A stretch of 64,000 nucleotides of DNA from Paulownia fortunei (lineage: Eukaryota > Streptophyta > Magnoliopsida > Lamiales > Paulowniaceae), in assembly GCA_019321725.1 (NCBI GenBank), contig CM033108.1:10620060-10684059 (forward strand), read 5' to 3'. The position numbers were made by a program, and so were the translations under genes. Below the pieces are notes generated by a model, which did no database searches, was not told the origin of the DNA, and saw only the letters and a list, made by a program, of their open reading frames with translations. The stretch's first letter is position 1. Every line of letters begins with the position of its first letter. Positions 24,201-38,602 of the stretch are shown here, piece after piece.

Positions 24201-27200
24201 ACACCAAGTAAATGTGCTCCACTTCATTGGTAGAACTTCTTGAGGTTTGCCATATTCCATGTGCGTGGTACTCTTATTCCGTCTATGTGTTGAAATTGGT
24301 ATGTTGTTATGTTCATAATCTTAATCACTTTATATGGTCCTTCCTACTTAGGGTCGAGCTTCCCAATAGGGCGAGTGACATCCACCTTCCTTATTACTAG
24401 GCCTCCAACTTAGAAACCTTTGAGCGCACCTTGGTGTTATATACTCTCTCCATCTTTACTTTATACATTTTAGCTCAAGATGACTCATTTTCTCTAAGCT
24501 TGTCGATGAGGTCAAGGTTTACTCTCATCACCTCATTTTTAAGTTTATGGAAGTAATATATCACTCTCCACGAGGGTTTTCTATTTTCACTGGGGCTATA
24601 TCTTCTACGCCGTCTGTCAGGTTAAACGGTGACTCTCTAATTGATATGCGTGGGGTGGTGGGGAAAGCCTAAAGTATACTTGGTAGTTACTTCACCCATG
24701 CGCCCTTAGTAGCTCCAAGACGTATCTTGAGTTGTTATAGGATAGTGTGGTTTGTTACTTTTGTTTGACTATTCACCTGAGGGTTCCCAACTGAGGTAAA
24801 GAGTTGCTTAATTGAGAAACTATTACACCATTCTCAGATTTTAGCCCTTTGAAATTGAGTGTTATTTTCAAACATGAGTGCTTGAGGTATTCCAAATCTA
24901 CATACCACATTCTTCCATAAAAACTTGATCACCTTATCTGTTATCTTGGATAGTAGCTCTGTTTCCACCCATTTGGTGAAGCAGTCGACCATCATAACTA
25001 AAAGCTTTCTTTGGCTAGAGACAAGGGAAAAAGTCCCCACTGTGTTCATTCCCCATTGAGCGAAGGGCCAAGGACTCTTGAGTGGTTGCATGGGCGCTAC
25101 AGGTTGATTTTAAACATTGGCATGCTCTTAGCATACGGGCTAACATATTACACAGTTCTTTGCGTCCTCAAGCAAGGTGGGCCAAAAGTATCCTTGTCGT
25201 AGGGCTTTTCCTATCAAAGCCTTACCCCCAAGTGGTTACCACAGATCCTTCCATAGATTTTCCTCAACACGTAGTTAGCTTTATCTGGGATGAGACCTTT
25301 CAGTAATGTCTAGGAGAAACCTCATTTGTAGAGCTCTCTCCATCAATGATTAGGAAGTGTGATGCATGCATCCTTAGCTTGTGGGCATCCTTTGAACTCG
25401 ATGGGGGTTCATCATTTGTTAAGTATTTGATAATGTCATCTTTCTATCTCGAATTGTTGTGTATGCATAGGACTTGAAGTCCCTCTTATTCGACTTTAGG
25501 CTTGCTGGAGGTGAGGAAAGTGATCTTCCTGCTATTAATGCTCACCATGGACTCGTGAGCTTCACCAGTTGATTCACGGTTGATTTTTCCATCCTTACGA
25601 TTTATCTCACCTCTTACTCCTTGAATTTGGACATCATGTCCTTTGTCAATGCTAAATATACGCCCTTCCACTTAGTTGACCACTAGCTGGGAGTTATGAT
25701 AGATCATAAGCTTCCTCGCTCCTGTTGCTAGGCCCAACTTGTACCTACAAGGAGAGCTTCACACTCAACCTCGTTGTTTGAAGTCAAGAACTCAAATTTG
25801 AGGGTATATTCAAGCGTATCTCATTAAGGGCTCACCGGGACCACTCTAACCCTGCTACTAATTAAAGTATAATGTCCAAGTCAGGAGCGAGCTATTCGCC
25901 CCATTAGTGGCCATCTCTACTAAAAATTCAGCTAGGGTTTGGGCTTTATGGGTGGTTTTGGTTGAAATTTGACTCCATGCTCGTTGAGCTTAATAGCCCA
26001 CTTCACTAGTCTCCTTAATTTTTTTGGATTTAACATTACCTACTTAAGGTGGTGGTTGCCAACACCACTACCAGGTGAGATTGAAAGTATGATTTGAGTT
26101 TTCTCGCTACAGTGCTAAGTATGAGGGCAAGCTTCTCAATGGTTAGAACTTAAGATCGACACCTTTTAAGGTAGGACTGATGTAGTAAATAGGCGGTGAT
26201 ATCTTTTGACCTCTTAAATTTGCACTGCACTCACAGCCTCGTTTGTCACTACCAACTAGAGAAATAAAGTTTTCCCTATCTTAGGTTTCGTCAGCAGAGG
26301 CTGGGATACTAAAAGTAACTCTTCAAGTCATCGAAGGCTTGCTGGTATGCTTCTAACCATTCAAAACTCCTCTCTTCTCTTAAAAGTTTAAAAAATCATA
26401 GACCCTTATCTACGGACCTTGGGATAGTGCAGTTCAAGGTTGCTAACCTTCCTGTCAAATGCTGGACGTCCTTGATGATGCATGGGGCACATGACTGCAA
26501 TCATCTTCTCAGGGTTAGTCTCAATCCCTCTTTCTAAAATCATGTAACCCAAGAACTTCCCTCTTCACACTCCGGAGGTGCACTTAGCCGGCTTGAGTTT
26601 CAAGTGATGGGGTTTGAAATGGCAAAACACTCTTCTAAGTCTTTAATGTGGTCAGGAGCTTGACCACTCTTAATGATCATGTCATTGATATGCACCTCTA
26701 TATTACGACCTATGAGACTTTCAAACATACGATTGATGAACCTCTGATATATTGTGCCTACATTCTTTAGACCGAAAGACATTATCACATAGCAAAAATG
26801 CGTTGGTCAATCACAAAGCTTGTCTTCTCCTATTCTTTTGGTGCCAACTAGATTTGGTCGTACCCCTGCTAGGTAACCAAGAATCTTGGTAACTCACAAC
26901 CAGAAGTGGAATCTACCAGCAGTATATGCGAGAAAGTGGCAAGGGATCCTTAGTGAAGTTTATGTGTAGGCGCCAGTTACCTCCTGACTTAAGTACGAGG
27001 ACTTCATTCGCTAGCCACTTGAGGTAGTACACAAGATGCACATACTTTGCTATGATCAGCTTATCAAGTTTTTACTTAATGTGCTTGCTCCTCTCTGGCC
27101 CAAAAGTCTTCTTTCTTTACTCCACAGGCCTTAAGGTCAGATCGACATTAAGGCGGTGAACTACCAACTCTAGAGGTATGTCAAGCAAGTCACTCATCTC

Positions 27201-27950
27201 CTAGGCAAATACTTCAACATTTTTTCTAAGGAAAACAACTAAGCTTTCCTCGATAGGTAGCTCAAGACTAGTCCCTATCCTTGTTGTCTTCATGGAATCG
27301 CCAAGAACTAGCTCTATGACTTTGAGCTCTTCAACGACTTCCAACCTGGTGTGGTTGAGTTTTCCATTTCTTACTGTTTTTCTTATTTTAACCATGTGCT
27401 CGTCCTCTAGGGTGTGCATGACCTTCTACTTTTCTTTGTGGGCAAACTTGCCTCCATCTCATTGCTTCATTCATTTATTAGCCCTATGTAATATGTTTGC
27501 ATAGGACTCTCTGACCATCTCTTGTGGTCGATAAACTCTCCTACACTTCAAGAGTAGGGAATTTCAACTTCATATGGTACATCGAGGCCACAACACGAAA
27601 CAAGTTTAAGCTTGGCCTTTCTAGAATCATTTTATATGTGGAGGGGGCTTTAACAACCAAAAACTTCACCATCTTTGTCACTCTCCTGGGGTACATTCCC
27701 AAAGATACTGGGAGAGAGATCTCCTCAAAAGCCTTCACAACTTCATCGTTGAATCTAGTGAGTGGGGTGTTAACCTTGCTTAGTTGAGCATTGTCTATCC
27801 CGAGTTGTGCGAATGCATCATAGAAAATAATATCCGTAGAGCTACCGTTGTCTACTAAAATTTTCTTAACCCAGAAATTAGACACCATGGTCGATATGAC
27901 CAGGGCATCATTATGGTCTCCTTCAATCCATCTAAGTTTAAATCACTCAA
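24200..27950 (-). pseudogene. Tat-type Ty3/gypsy pol remnant 2 (protease, RT, RNase H, integrase)
   Basis: Strongly decayed polyprotein on the minus strand, differing from element 1. Right to left: protease at 27541-27888 (ILVDNGSSTDIIFYDAF; the active motif reads DNGSS, as is common in Tat elements), a linker and RT N-terminus at 27201-27419, RT fragments including MSFGLKNVGTIYQRFINRMF (26788-26600) and KFLGYMI, RNase H debris, and integrase at 24834-25091 (SPWPFAQWGMNTVG, FTKWVETELLS, VCRFGIPQALM). Stops and frameshifts are dense, so it is much older or more damaged than element 1. The left limit is not clear; the right end abuts the LTR at 27960. Confidence 0.83.
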
Positions 27951-27959
27951 GGAGATTTA

Positions 27960-29425
27960 TGATAAGTTAGATTTATACCAACAATTCTTATAACTTTTTA
28001 TTAACATTTAGTTTATTTTCAAGTGTTTTTATTAAGTTTTATACATTTAGTTTGAAATCTTGTAGGTAATGACAAAAGGAGAAGAAAATAAAAGAAATCA
28101 CAAACTTGGTCGAAATGTTGAAGAATCTGAATTGTAGTGTGACTAATGGCAAGTTTTGTATTTCAATCATAACTCTTTGCTCAAATATTATTTTTATTTG
28201 ATTATTAAACCATTGGAAATCCAAAAGATATATCTATAACTTTTATATTTACCATAAAATCCAATTCGGCCAATCGTAATGAGAAACACTGAGTTTAATA
28301 GTCCGTACTGGCTAATTTTTTTAAGTATAACACATCTTGGTATTTCGGACATAACTCTCTCCACAGGTGTCATATTAGTTGATTGAAGTGCCTTTGAAAA
28401 TTCAAGACACAGAGCTACAATTGATTAGAAGACATCAAAAGCCAATTCATCCTAAAAGGGTTAAAAAAACTAGTTGCAAGGGATTGAACAGTGTCAAAGT
28501 ACTAAAGTGAATGAGGAAAAGACAATAGCAACGATGCCTAGGCACCAAAATAGAGTGACTAGGCACCATCCAAGGCTACCTGGATAGAATACATAGCGCC
28601 TAGGCATCGTTATTCTGCGCTTCGGTACTGCCCTTCCAATAAAAAAGATGATGATGTATTTTTTTGGCGACAAGTGGCAATGAATCATGAATTTTGGCAT
28701 TTTTATGAGCTATACACATTAGATATACCTATACATCATTACCCATGTGATGCTCTAGTGGGATACACTAAATTGGTGGAGAGAAAAAAAAAAGAAAAGC
28801 CAAGAAAAGAGGAGGGATTTCAGGTTTCTTTTGAAAAAAAGCCAAAAAAAAGTGGAAAGATTTCAGGGTTATTTTTGAAAACTCTTGTGGAAAGAATCAT
28901 TTTTGAGAAGTTTAAAAAGGATGATTAGCATCAACCAAAGGGGGGATTGGTTCTTGGAGGCAAAAAACCATTTAATTTTCTGAACAGAGGAGGAGCCATT
29001 CTTGAAGATAAGGGCCATTCTTGGAGATAAGAATAACTTCAACCATTCCTCCCACTTCACAAATTAGTGAACAATTTTTATGCTTTTTCTTATGTATTTC
29101 TTGAATTTGTATTCATCCATTATGAACTAATCATTTCTTTCTAGAGGATGATGTAACCTTATTTGATCTTATGTTTTGAATTCCAAACAATATTAGTTCA
29201 AGTTATTTATCTTGTTTGTGTTATCTTGTTTAGTATTTCATCTCGATTGTTTCACTACTAATTGAGATTGTTTGATGTATGAGATTCGACACTCGAGAGA
29301 GGGAATATTATACATGATCATAAGGATAACACAACTTAGGAATCATAGAGTTGAAAAGCTTATGAAACCTTTGAAGTTTTGAAAAAGAATTCATTGAACT
29401 TTTGTAGAGTTTTATTCTTCAGATT
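27960..29425 (+). repeat. Tat-type LTR, + strand, 3'-truncated
   Basis: Starts TGATAAGTTAGATTTATACC and matches the reverse of the LTR 49375-50988 from its start for about 1.45 kb, up to the GTAGAGTTTTATTCTT block. It then changes abruptly to minus-strand copia sequence. It carries the GCGCCTAGGC motif near 28590. Confidence 0.8.
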
Positions 29426-29429
29426 TAAT

Positions 29430-31450
29430 TCTCCATAACCGTACCCCAAAAAGAAATCTTCAATGCTTCACAAGTACCTAAATTATATTCTCTATGGATT
29501 TCAATGTTCTTAGCATGAAATATATCAATATTAGTTCATAACACTTTGAGAATTTATGATATCATACCTCGTACATAGATATGCTTATATTAGGATTCCT
29601 ATAGAGGATACATAAAGTATGTAAGTCATTCTTTTCTCTATCTTCCAAAAGTCTTTGGGGACACATAATTTGAGAAAGAAAAAGAAAAACTATGGCTCAT
29701 AGGCAGGAATCTCCTCTTGGATTCCTCCATGCTAAACACTTTTAACATCTATGCATGTAAATTTGAGGTAGTCTAAGAATCTTCTTAGATCCTTATAGAA
29801 CTACTTTCACAAATCTCTCATAGAGAACTTAGTAGATAACAAGTCTTAGTTAACCATAACATTCCTATATTATCCTATGAGTAGAATGTTATCAACATAA
29901 TTAACATTTCTATGCTCTCACAAACCTTCTTGTACACCCTTTGGTCTATCTCCATTCCTGAGGGAATCAAACCATTTAATTAACTTAGCAAATTAAATGT
30001 TCCAACTTTAAGAAGTACATTTTGAGTCCATAAGTGGACTTTGATGCTAACCTTTTTCTTGCATTGATGGGATATGAAGGCCTCATGCTACTTGATATAA
30101 ATCCCTTTCTTAATATCCTTATTGAGGAATTCAGTCTTCACATCACCCATTAATAGTCATAATACATAAATATGGCCAGAAAAATACCACTAGACTTTAA
30201 CATTATCTGGTAAAAAGCTTTCTCAATAGTCAACACTTTAACTTTGAGCGTAATCTTTTGCTAACAGTCGTGTCTTATAGGTTATCACCTCCTCATGTAC
30301 TCCAAGCTTCTGATTACAGACTCATTTGTATCTAATACGTACAATACCCTATGGTGGATCCACCATGGTCCATACATTATTGGAGTACATAGAGTCCATT
30401 TCGGATGGTACTTCACCATTTTCACGAACTAATGTCATACACCATTTCTCCTTAGATCAATATCCTAAAAGATATTTTCCTTATTGCTTTCCAATAAGAG
30501 ATCTTTTCCTTAAAGGAAATCTCGAGATCCTTTCAAATCTCCTTGGAGCTTTTGTGTACTAGAAGTTTAGTAATTTATTAATGTACCATTACTATTTGTG
30601 GGACAAACTGTGGTTCTTGAACGCATTTGAGTTCTATGACCTAGCTATTTCTATTTAGTAAAAACTCATTCTTCTTAAGAAGTTGGCATTCTTCAAAATA
30701 AACGCCTTTGGTTTTTAGAAATCATAGAAACAGTATCTATTAGATTCCTTTGGATACCCCACAATTTGCTTAAGTTAGATTTTTTTATCCAACCTATCTC
30801 CCACTAACTGCTTCACATAAGCAGGCCCCCTCATACCCTTAGGTATTTATATGGGTTTCGGTCATATCATATCTAAAATGATATTTTCGATATCGACTTA
30901 TATGGCAATCTTATTTAATAAGAATGTCGTTAATTCCAAGATGTATCCCCAAAATGAAAGAGAAAATTTAGTGAACCGCAACATTGATTCACCTTGAGAG
31001 AATTTAATTCTCCTTAGATAATCAAGAAACTTTGAGCTCAAGTACTTACCTCATTGATTGAATCGAATAGTCTTTATACTTTTCTAAAAAAAATTCTCCA
31101 TTTCATACCTAAATTCTTTGAACCATTCAAAGAATTTAGACTTGTATCTCTAACGATACACATACCCATATCTTGATGGATCATTGGTAAAGATAATGAA
31201 GTAGTGGTAGTGGTAGTTTTCCCGAGTACTAACACTTAGTGACCCGCATACATCCGTAAGGATCAATTCTAATGGATTTATGAATGCTCCATTTATCCAA
31301 TAAATTATAATTTGATAATTTTTTTTTCTTAAGGCAAGATTCACAGGTTGGCATGTCAAGCTTGTCCAAAAGATCAAGCATTTGTGCCAAATTTTGAAGT
31401 CTCTTCCAAGAGATTTTTCCTAATCACACATGGCACAAGCATGTTGAAGT
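29430..31450 (-). pseudogene. Ty1/copia pol remnant, minus strand (integrase, RT)
   Basis: Right to left: GAG-pre-integrase/integrase start at about 31450-31150 (LTDVCGSLSVSTRENY, IIFTNDPSRYGYVY), integrase remnants, then RT with SEMDSMYSN and VWTMVDPP (about 30410-30350), DVKTEFLNKDI (about 30140) and the catalytic box near 29895 reading YVDN instead of YVDD. The last part ends near LCTRYDI (about 29580), so RNase H is cut off by the junction with the Tat LTR. Stops are frequent. This is the coding part of the element whose 5' LTR is at 36117-38256. Confidence 0.85.
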
Positions 31451-33528
31451 TGTTAAAGTAGTGCTCTGCACGCCAATTATACTAGGTGTCTTCTATACTC
31501 TTGTATTTGTAAAAAAAAAAAATTCAAATTATATTAATGAAATAGGTAATTTTCTTTATCTTTAATTACGCACAGTAATTAGATAAAGTCCCTAGACCAA
31601 AATATACTATTGGGCATGGTCGTGTATATGATGACGATAATGGAATATGTCTCTATAGCTTTAGTCTTAAATTTGTTCCCAGTTGATGACTTCTTGAGAT
31701 GGGACATCCAATGGCCTAATAGACTTGTGCATATGATGCATGCTCGCATGAGGAGGATGTCTCGCTCTCTAGACATCGGCGTAGTAGTGCATGTATGCGG
31801 GTGCTTGTTAGAAAACAAGTACACCGAATAGGCCCACTAGAAATTCTTAGTTGGAGACTTTGTCTGTCAAAGTAAAAATTTCCACGTTATGATAGTATAC
31901 GATTAGTTCTTGGACTTGAGGTATCATGGTAGCCTTGTGCATGTCGTGTTCCATTCTGATGTGTCTTCTGATAGCCTAGCAATGATAAGGGGTACGTTGA
32001 ATATTGCATTGACATGTATGGAGGTTAACGAGTGGCCAACAAAGGACCCATCACCTGTTTGGAAGAATCAGTAAATCTCCTATGTTTTTATAGTTTATGA
32101 CTCAAAAGTCCTTGGCCAAGGCGGAATGACTGTTAGACGAAGGTTTTCTAATGATTCATCATAAGTTATTGCAACTTGAAATGGAATCTGTTATTGAGTT
32201 AATCTAGATTTTGACTATTAATACATGCCCTAGACTCAATCGGAAGATTAGATGATGGTACTTGTAATTGAAATTGTTCACTCATTAATTCATCTAAGAC
32301 TAGGTAGTTACGATACACTTGTTGAATTAATTAATCATAATAATTGTTATTCATAAAGTTGTAAATATTGTAAGCCCACTGTTAGTTTAGTTGTGAAGCT
32401 AAAGGGTCACACACAATTTGAGATGGAATATTTCTAACTTAGGAATTGATTCAAGAAATTGGATCTAATTAATTAATGGTGAATTAATTAATTGGGGCTT
32501 AAATTAATTCAAGGAGTTGAATTAATTATTTAATTAAATTGTTATATTATTTAATTAGATCTAATAAGATTAGCAAGCTCAATTGGAGTGAAACAATTAT
32601 TTGATTGAATCAATTAATTGTGTAGACCATAAATTAATTTAATTATTAAATTAATTTACTTAATTAAATTTTAAATTATTTAATTGAGCCCAATTTGAGT
32701 AGGTAAGGTAGATGAAATTAATTAATTAAATTTAGGGTTAAATAATTAATTGAATTAACTATGGGAATTACTTTTAATTCCAAGTCCAATTAAAAGAGCC
32801 CATTAGGAGAGGCCCACAAGAGTTGTTGGAAAATGATGGAAACTCAAGAATTTAATATTCTGAAAAATCTCTACATATCTTTGAAAGATACAAGAGATAG
32901 AGTTGGGAATTTTGGAGAGATTTGGAATCAATCGAAAACCTTCCAACCAATAAAAGAGAAGGCCAAAAATACCAAGAGTTGGACTGTTGGAAATTTTTGG
33001 CCACTATTACATATACATGAAAGGGCCGAAATTCGAGATAGAATTACTCCAAATTTTTGGCGATCAAATAGAAAATGAGAGAGAAAAATTGTTTTTTTCT
33101 TCCATATTTTCTCGAACCAAAAATTCCATCATTCTTCAAAATACTAATTCATATATCACAAGTTGATACTAAGAATTAATATTCACAAAACACACTCCAA
33201 AACTAGGTTAGTAAAAGAATCCAAATTGCTAGTGGAGTTCAGATTATGTGTTCTTGCTCAAAGTATGGACTACTTTAGATGGGACATGCTTAGATCACGG
33301 CGAGCTGGATTTAGAAATGGGCTAGCAATCAATTACTTCAAACCTTACGACAACTAGAGTGCTTAAAGAAATAAATCAAAACTTTTATTTATTTTAAACA
33401 ACCACTAAAAATTGCGAGATCATGAAAATCGCATTGGATCAGGGGTACTACTATAATTGTTATGACATGTTTATTTTTAAAAAAATATTTTTTCATTGCG
33501 CATACCCCGGGATCAAGCGAACCCAACA
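31451..33528 (+). mobile_element. Solo copia LTR, family B, inside minus-strand copia
   Basis: LTR of 2078 bp starting TGTTAAAGTAGTGCTC and ending GCGAACCCAACA. Flanks are GAAGT (31446-31450) and TAAGT (33529-33533), a 5-bp duplication with one mismatch. The host copia's pre-integrase region ends at its left edge. No primer site or purine tract adjoins it. It shares the GGGCATGGTCG and AATTAATT-rich blocks with the other copia LTRs here. Confidence 0.87.
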
Positions 33529-33533
33529 TAAGT

Positions 33534-36103
33534 ATGATTATCTAATTATATTCTATTTTCTTGAATCTTGTATCATGGATTTTTCTAGTAGTATAAATTA
33601 ATTGCCAGTGCACGAATATTAAGAACCATGGAACATTTTCATCCTTTGATTTTCTAATCAAACTTTTTTTTGAATTAACAGAAGTCCCACTATTTAATGT
33701 CGTTTCGCACCAAAGGCAAAAAATAGTTTAACCCTTATTCTATGTAAAATTAAATGGATCATTTCTTTAGCTAATAAAGCAAACTTTGCTTCAATTCCAA
33801 GCTTAAGGATTTTTCTTCCTCTTAGTCTCCTTCTTCTTGTCATCCTCTACAAACCATTGTAGAGATGGGATCATATGCAGTATCCAATTCCCAAGAATAA
33901 TTGTTAATGCTAATAGCTGACTTTCAACAAAATATAATTTTGAATTAAATTCTCTTTTTAACTTAAAGTTTGAATTATACCTTTTTATTTCAAGGCTTGA
34001 AATAGAACACCTTCTAATTTATTTAAGCAAGTTCATACTTGCATTTCCTCTTTCTACACCCTTTTAGACTGCAGGTTGCAAAAACCTATCTTGTCCGGAT
34101 TAATCCTATAGCCTACATTTTGTATTTTGTTTCTATTGATAACTCTATCACTTATTTTCTTAAACCTTTAGTCTTTGAATAGGTAGAACCAACTAGAATC
34201 TCCTATAACTCTTTATATGAGGTCCTTCTTCAATAATTATAGAACATCCTCTACAATTCTTTATAGAATGTGCAGTGGGAGGTGATTCCAAAACTTTTGT
34301 GGGAGTTGTTACACAACTATTGCAGAATAATCTCTTTTGCACATTTTATAAATCTCTTAAATTTTGAGAACCATTCTCAAGTTTTAAGAGCAATCCGGGT
34401 AGGTTAGAGCTTAATAATATTTATTGATGTCTAGAATAGCTCAAGTGGATCTAAAAGTGATAACTATTATCCTAAGTGAGGTAAAAAAAATAATTATCTA
34501 TTTGATAATATGTTCATCAATAATAAGACCTTTAATTATGAATGTCTCCCACTATTTTGTTAAGATCTCATCACCCTCTGGATTAAGATTTGGGAAATCT
34601 AATTTTCTTATGAGCTTGAGGCACAATTAACCTTGTCATACACCCCAATTTTATGAGCCTATATGACAAAACTAAAAGGTAGTTAACACATTAATAATTA
34701 CATTCCTAAGCAACCTTCAAGCTATTTTACCTCACTCTTCCCATACACCTAATCTTATCAGCCTATATGGTACAAAGTGTTAAGCGTTACCCATAAAACA
34801 ATCATGTGAGTAAGGCAACCAAAGTATATCCCACAACCCTTGGCCAACACCCTTAGCCCTCTTACCCCATAAGTATCCACATGCCAGTAGCAGTCATAAC
34901 TATTACCTCCACTTAGCACATCCCATGACTTATAGCCAACGAACTAAGCGTGGCAGCATTTCACATGCTAACTACTTTTGATGGAAGGCTTTGACGATTA
35001 GGCCCAACCTAATATTACCCATTTATGCTTGATATAAAATTTAGTTAAATTTTTTATAATTCTTAAACTTGACTTCCAAGTGAGCATTCACTTTATAATT
35101 TCAAGACCTCATCTATTTAGTTTGTTTATTTAAAGTTGTATTGCCCTAATGATCGAAAGCATAATCGAAAGGAAAGTATTAAATAAACCTATACATGCAT
35201 CTAGCATACATACAAAAATAAAGGGATGATCATGGGCCATATCTTATGTGATCCACTCGAACCAAAGTGGATCTAGGTTAATTTTAGGAAAGCTATTAAA
35301 ACGATAAATAGAAATTCTATTACATGAATATATCACCCATACATTCATAGGTCTTCATTCCTTACTTTTCTCTACCTTGCTTCTTCTTTAAAAGAATACC
35401 TCACATCTTAATTCTACTCTCATTACATTTACTATGACCTAACAAGAAATTTTGGAATTTCTTTCAAGGGGAAGTACATAAGAGGGAGATAGAATTTACA
35501 TTCAGATAAAATAGAGAAAAGGTGAGACATGCAGACCTCATTTTAATTAAAACCCAAAGCAACAAAACCAAGTATTCACAATGTACATAGAATATCCATA
35601 ATAAAATGGTCTAGGCTCCAAGATCTTCCACTCTAGCTGCATGCCCAATTTATACATTATGTATAATAAATTCAAAGCACGTAAATTAACCATGTATTTA
35701 ACATGTTGTTTTTCAAGTTTGGGAATTAAATTCATGATTGTTTTAAAGAAAAACTCCTTTTTCAAAATTTTATAAATTAACAATTAACTTAAAAAATCCA
35801 AAAAACCAATAATTTTCTACATGACACATGAAACTGGCAACAAAAAAATTATTGCCTAGAATTCCTGTTGGCGCCATGACTCTGGACATTCTGTTTGATT
35901 TTCAGCACGGGCACCGGCAAGCTGTATCACAGCGCTATGATGCGAGAAGTTTTTTATTTTGTGCCAAGATTTTTAACATTTAAAAGCATGCTGAAGTTTT
36001 TTTGAATTGAAATCACAAACAAAAATACACAAGTAACTACAACAAACAATTCATCAAAAGAATTTAGACATCTATCCGAAAAGTATTCTGGTATGGTAAC
36101 CTA
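33534..36103 (-). other. 5' internal part of minus-strand copia (leader and gag area)
   Basis: Lies between the solo LTR and the primer binding site. Position predicts untranslated leader and gag. A basic run (EDDKKKETKRKK near 33870-33830, minus) would suit gag, but I cannot follow a domain. The stretch 34640-35000 is less AT-rich with no frame I recognise. Confidence 0.4.
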
Positions 36104-36115
36104 GGTCTGATACCA
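36104..36115 (-). promoter_or_regulatory. Primer binding site of minus-strand copia
   Basis: Reads TGGTATCAGACC on the minus strand, the initiator tRNA-Met type site with one change, one base from the LTR end CCCAACA. It shows that 36117-38256 is the 5' LTR. Confidence 0.85.
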
Positions 36116-36116
36116 T

Positions 36117-38256
36117 TGTTGGGTTCGCAAAATTACAGGATGTGGATGTAGTAGAAATTTAAAGAATTTAAAAATGCATAACAATTAAGCATGTAATCTC
36201 GGATTTGATGCGATTAATCGATTCACACCTAGATATTTTGTTTAATTAAAAATAAAGGCTTTACTAATATACCTTTATAGGATGTGAAGCTATTCAAATT
36301 GCTATCCTCCTCAGGAACTCTTCGTAGGAATCCGAAAGCTGATTTGAACCTTGGCCCCAGTTTAGAAATTGATATGCCAAGGACTCCAAGAAGCGTCATC
36401 CCTCTATTAATATCCGCACTTTGGGCAAGTCCATGAAATCCTTGCTAGTAAATTGTGATCTTTTATTTCTAATATTGAATTTTGGGAGTATTGATTTAAT
36501 TTCAATATTAACTTATGATAAAAAATTTATATCAAAGTATCTAAAATATGGAACCTTTGATGAAAAGAATAATTTCTTATGTGAAAAAAAAAAACAAGTT
36601 AGAAAGAGAGGGGGGGGGATGATTTTTTCTTATTTTAGACCCACAAAATTTATCCTTTCCTTGTATATTTATATACGAAAAGGTTCAGTCCTAATCCAAA
36701 TAGATTTTGACCCCTTTCATGCATATCTCTACCTCTTTCCTTGTTATCCAATTCATTTCCATTAAAAACTACAGTCTTTGACGTCTTTCCTTATAAAACT
36801 CTAAGTCTGGTTTCCATCTAAGATATGGAATTTTTAATTTTCTAATTAAAAAAGCTTAATGTTTCTTTTATGAGCCCATTAACTTTGGACTTGGACCATA
36901 ATTGATTTCCATCAATTAATTCAAACCCAACTTAATTAATTGATTTGGCCACTAATTAAATTAGGTCTAATTTAATAATTCTATAATTTAAATTGGTTAA
37001 ATTATTTTAAAACATATTAATTTATTGATCTAATTAACTAATTAATTTACTCCCAATGAGCCCCTAATCATTATTAGATCTAATTAAATATCATATTATT
37101 TATTTAAATTAATTAATTTAACTCCTTAAATTAATCCTAACTCAAGTTAATTATTCTTCGTTAATTAACTCAATCCAACTCCTTGGATTATATTCTAGAT
37201 AGAAGTAGACCATCTTAATTTGTGTGTAACTCATTAAGTTCACATCTAAACTAGAAGTGGGTTTGCAACTAGGTAACTTAATGAATATATATAATATATG
37301 TTCTAGTTAATTAATTTATTAAGTAATCCGATTAATTACAAGAACCTCACTAGTCAAGAAAATGACCTAGCAATGCATTTTGTTTAACTAGTCTAGGTGA
37401 ATTAACAAGTAAACCTATTCTGTTACGAATACCATGCAAGTGTAGTTCTTCCATCAACTAATCTCATGATTAAGTCTAGGGCATAGGTTATTAGTCGAAA
37501 CCCTAATTGACTTAATAACTATGATCCTATTTCTAGAACATTGACTAGTGACAAATCATTTAAAAACCCTCGTCCAATATTCATCCTACTTTGGTCTAAG
37601 ATTTATGAGTTAAAGACCATGCAATGCATAGGAGATTCACCTATTTTGCCAAATAGGTGATGGATCCTTTGTTGACCACTCATTAACTTCCATACACAAA
37701 GATCATACACCCAATATAAACCTCTTATGATTGTATTGCAATTGCGGAATACATCAAAATGCAAGATACCATGCACAACACTACCATGGTGCCCAAGTCA
37801 GAGGACTAATTCATGCACTATCGTAACTAGAAAATTTTCATTCGACGAACAATATTTCCAATTGAGAATTTTCCATGGGCCTGTTCGGTGTACTCGTTCC
37901 CCAATGAGCACCTGTAGATGTGCACTAGCATCACCACATTGACGCCTTTAGAATGAGACATCTTTCTTTCGAGCATACATCATGTACAGGAGACTTTACA
38001 AGCTTATTGATATCCCAACTTGATGAACCCTGGACTCAAAACTACTTTAATACCAAAGTCATAAAGATATATTCCATGATCATCATCATATCGTGACCAT
38101 CCCCATAGCTAGGTATGGTTTATGGACTTTATCTAATTGCTTAGATGCAAATAAAGATAAAGAATTACTAATTTGTTGATATACTTCGAATACGATTGTT
38201 TATTTGTTATAGTATAGAAGCGATAATTAATTGGCACGACGGACACTACACTAACA
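36117..38256 (-). repeat. 5' LTR of minus-strand copia, family B
   Basis: Read on the minus strand it starts TGTTAGTGTAGTGTCC (38256) and ends CGAACCCAACA (36117), 2140 bp, next to the primer binding site. It has the AATTAATT-rich block at about 36840-37200. The right flank (CTTTACC...) continues as + strand copia LTR, so this element inserted into an older LTR. Confidence 0.85.
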
Positions 38257-38602
38257 CTTTACCTATATTTAGGTCTTTATTTTTGTTGCTATACACTATC
38301 AATGATTGGTGAGGTTCTTGGAATTAATGAGTTAAATCAAAGATGGTTAAGTAATTGAATTAGTTAATACAAATAATTAATTATTTAATTATTTAATTAA
38401 AGCACAAGAGTTGTGAGCCCACTATTAGCTTATGGGTGAACTTACGGGGTCAAACACTAACTCAAATAAATTTATTAAATTTAATTAATGTGATTAATTA
38501 AATATTCTTATTTAATTTAAATATTAAATTAATTCAATTAATTAATTGAGCTAATTAGATTAGGTAGTCCAACTTGGAATAAATAATTAATTGATTGGAT
38601 CA

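Noticed and set aside
28674..28928. Lys-rich 84-codon open frame
   Set aside because: It lies in a Tat LTR in purine-rich low-complexity sequence; not conserved as a frame in the sister LTRs.
36421..36765. 114-codon + strand open frame
   Set aside because: It is antisense within the 5' LTR of the minus-strand copia and has no counterpart in the other copies of that LTR.
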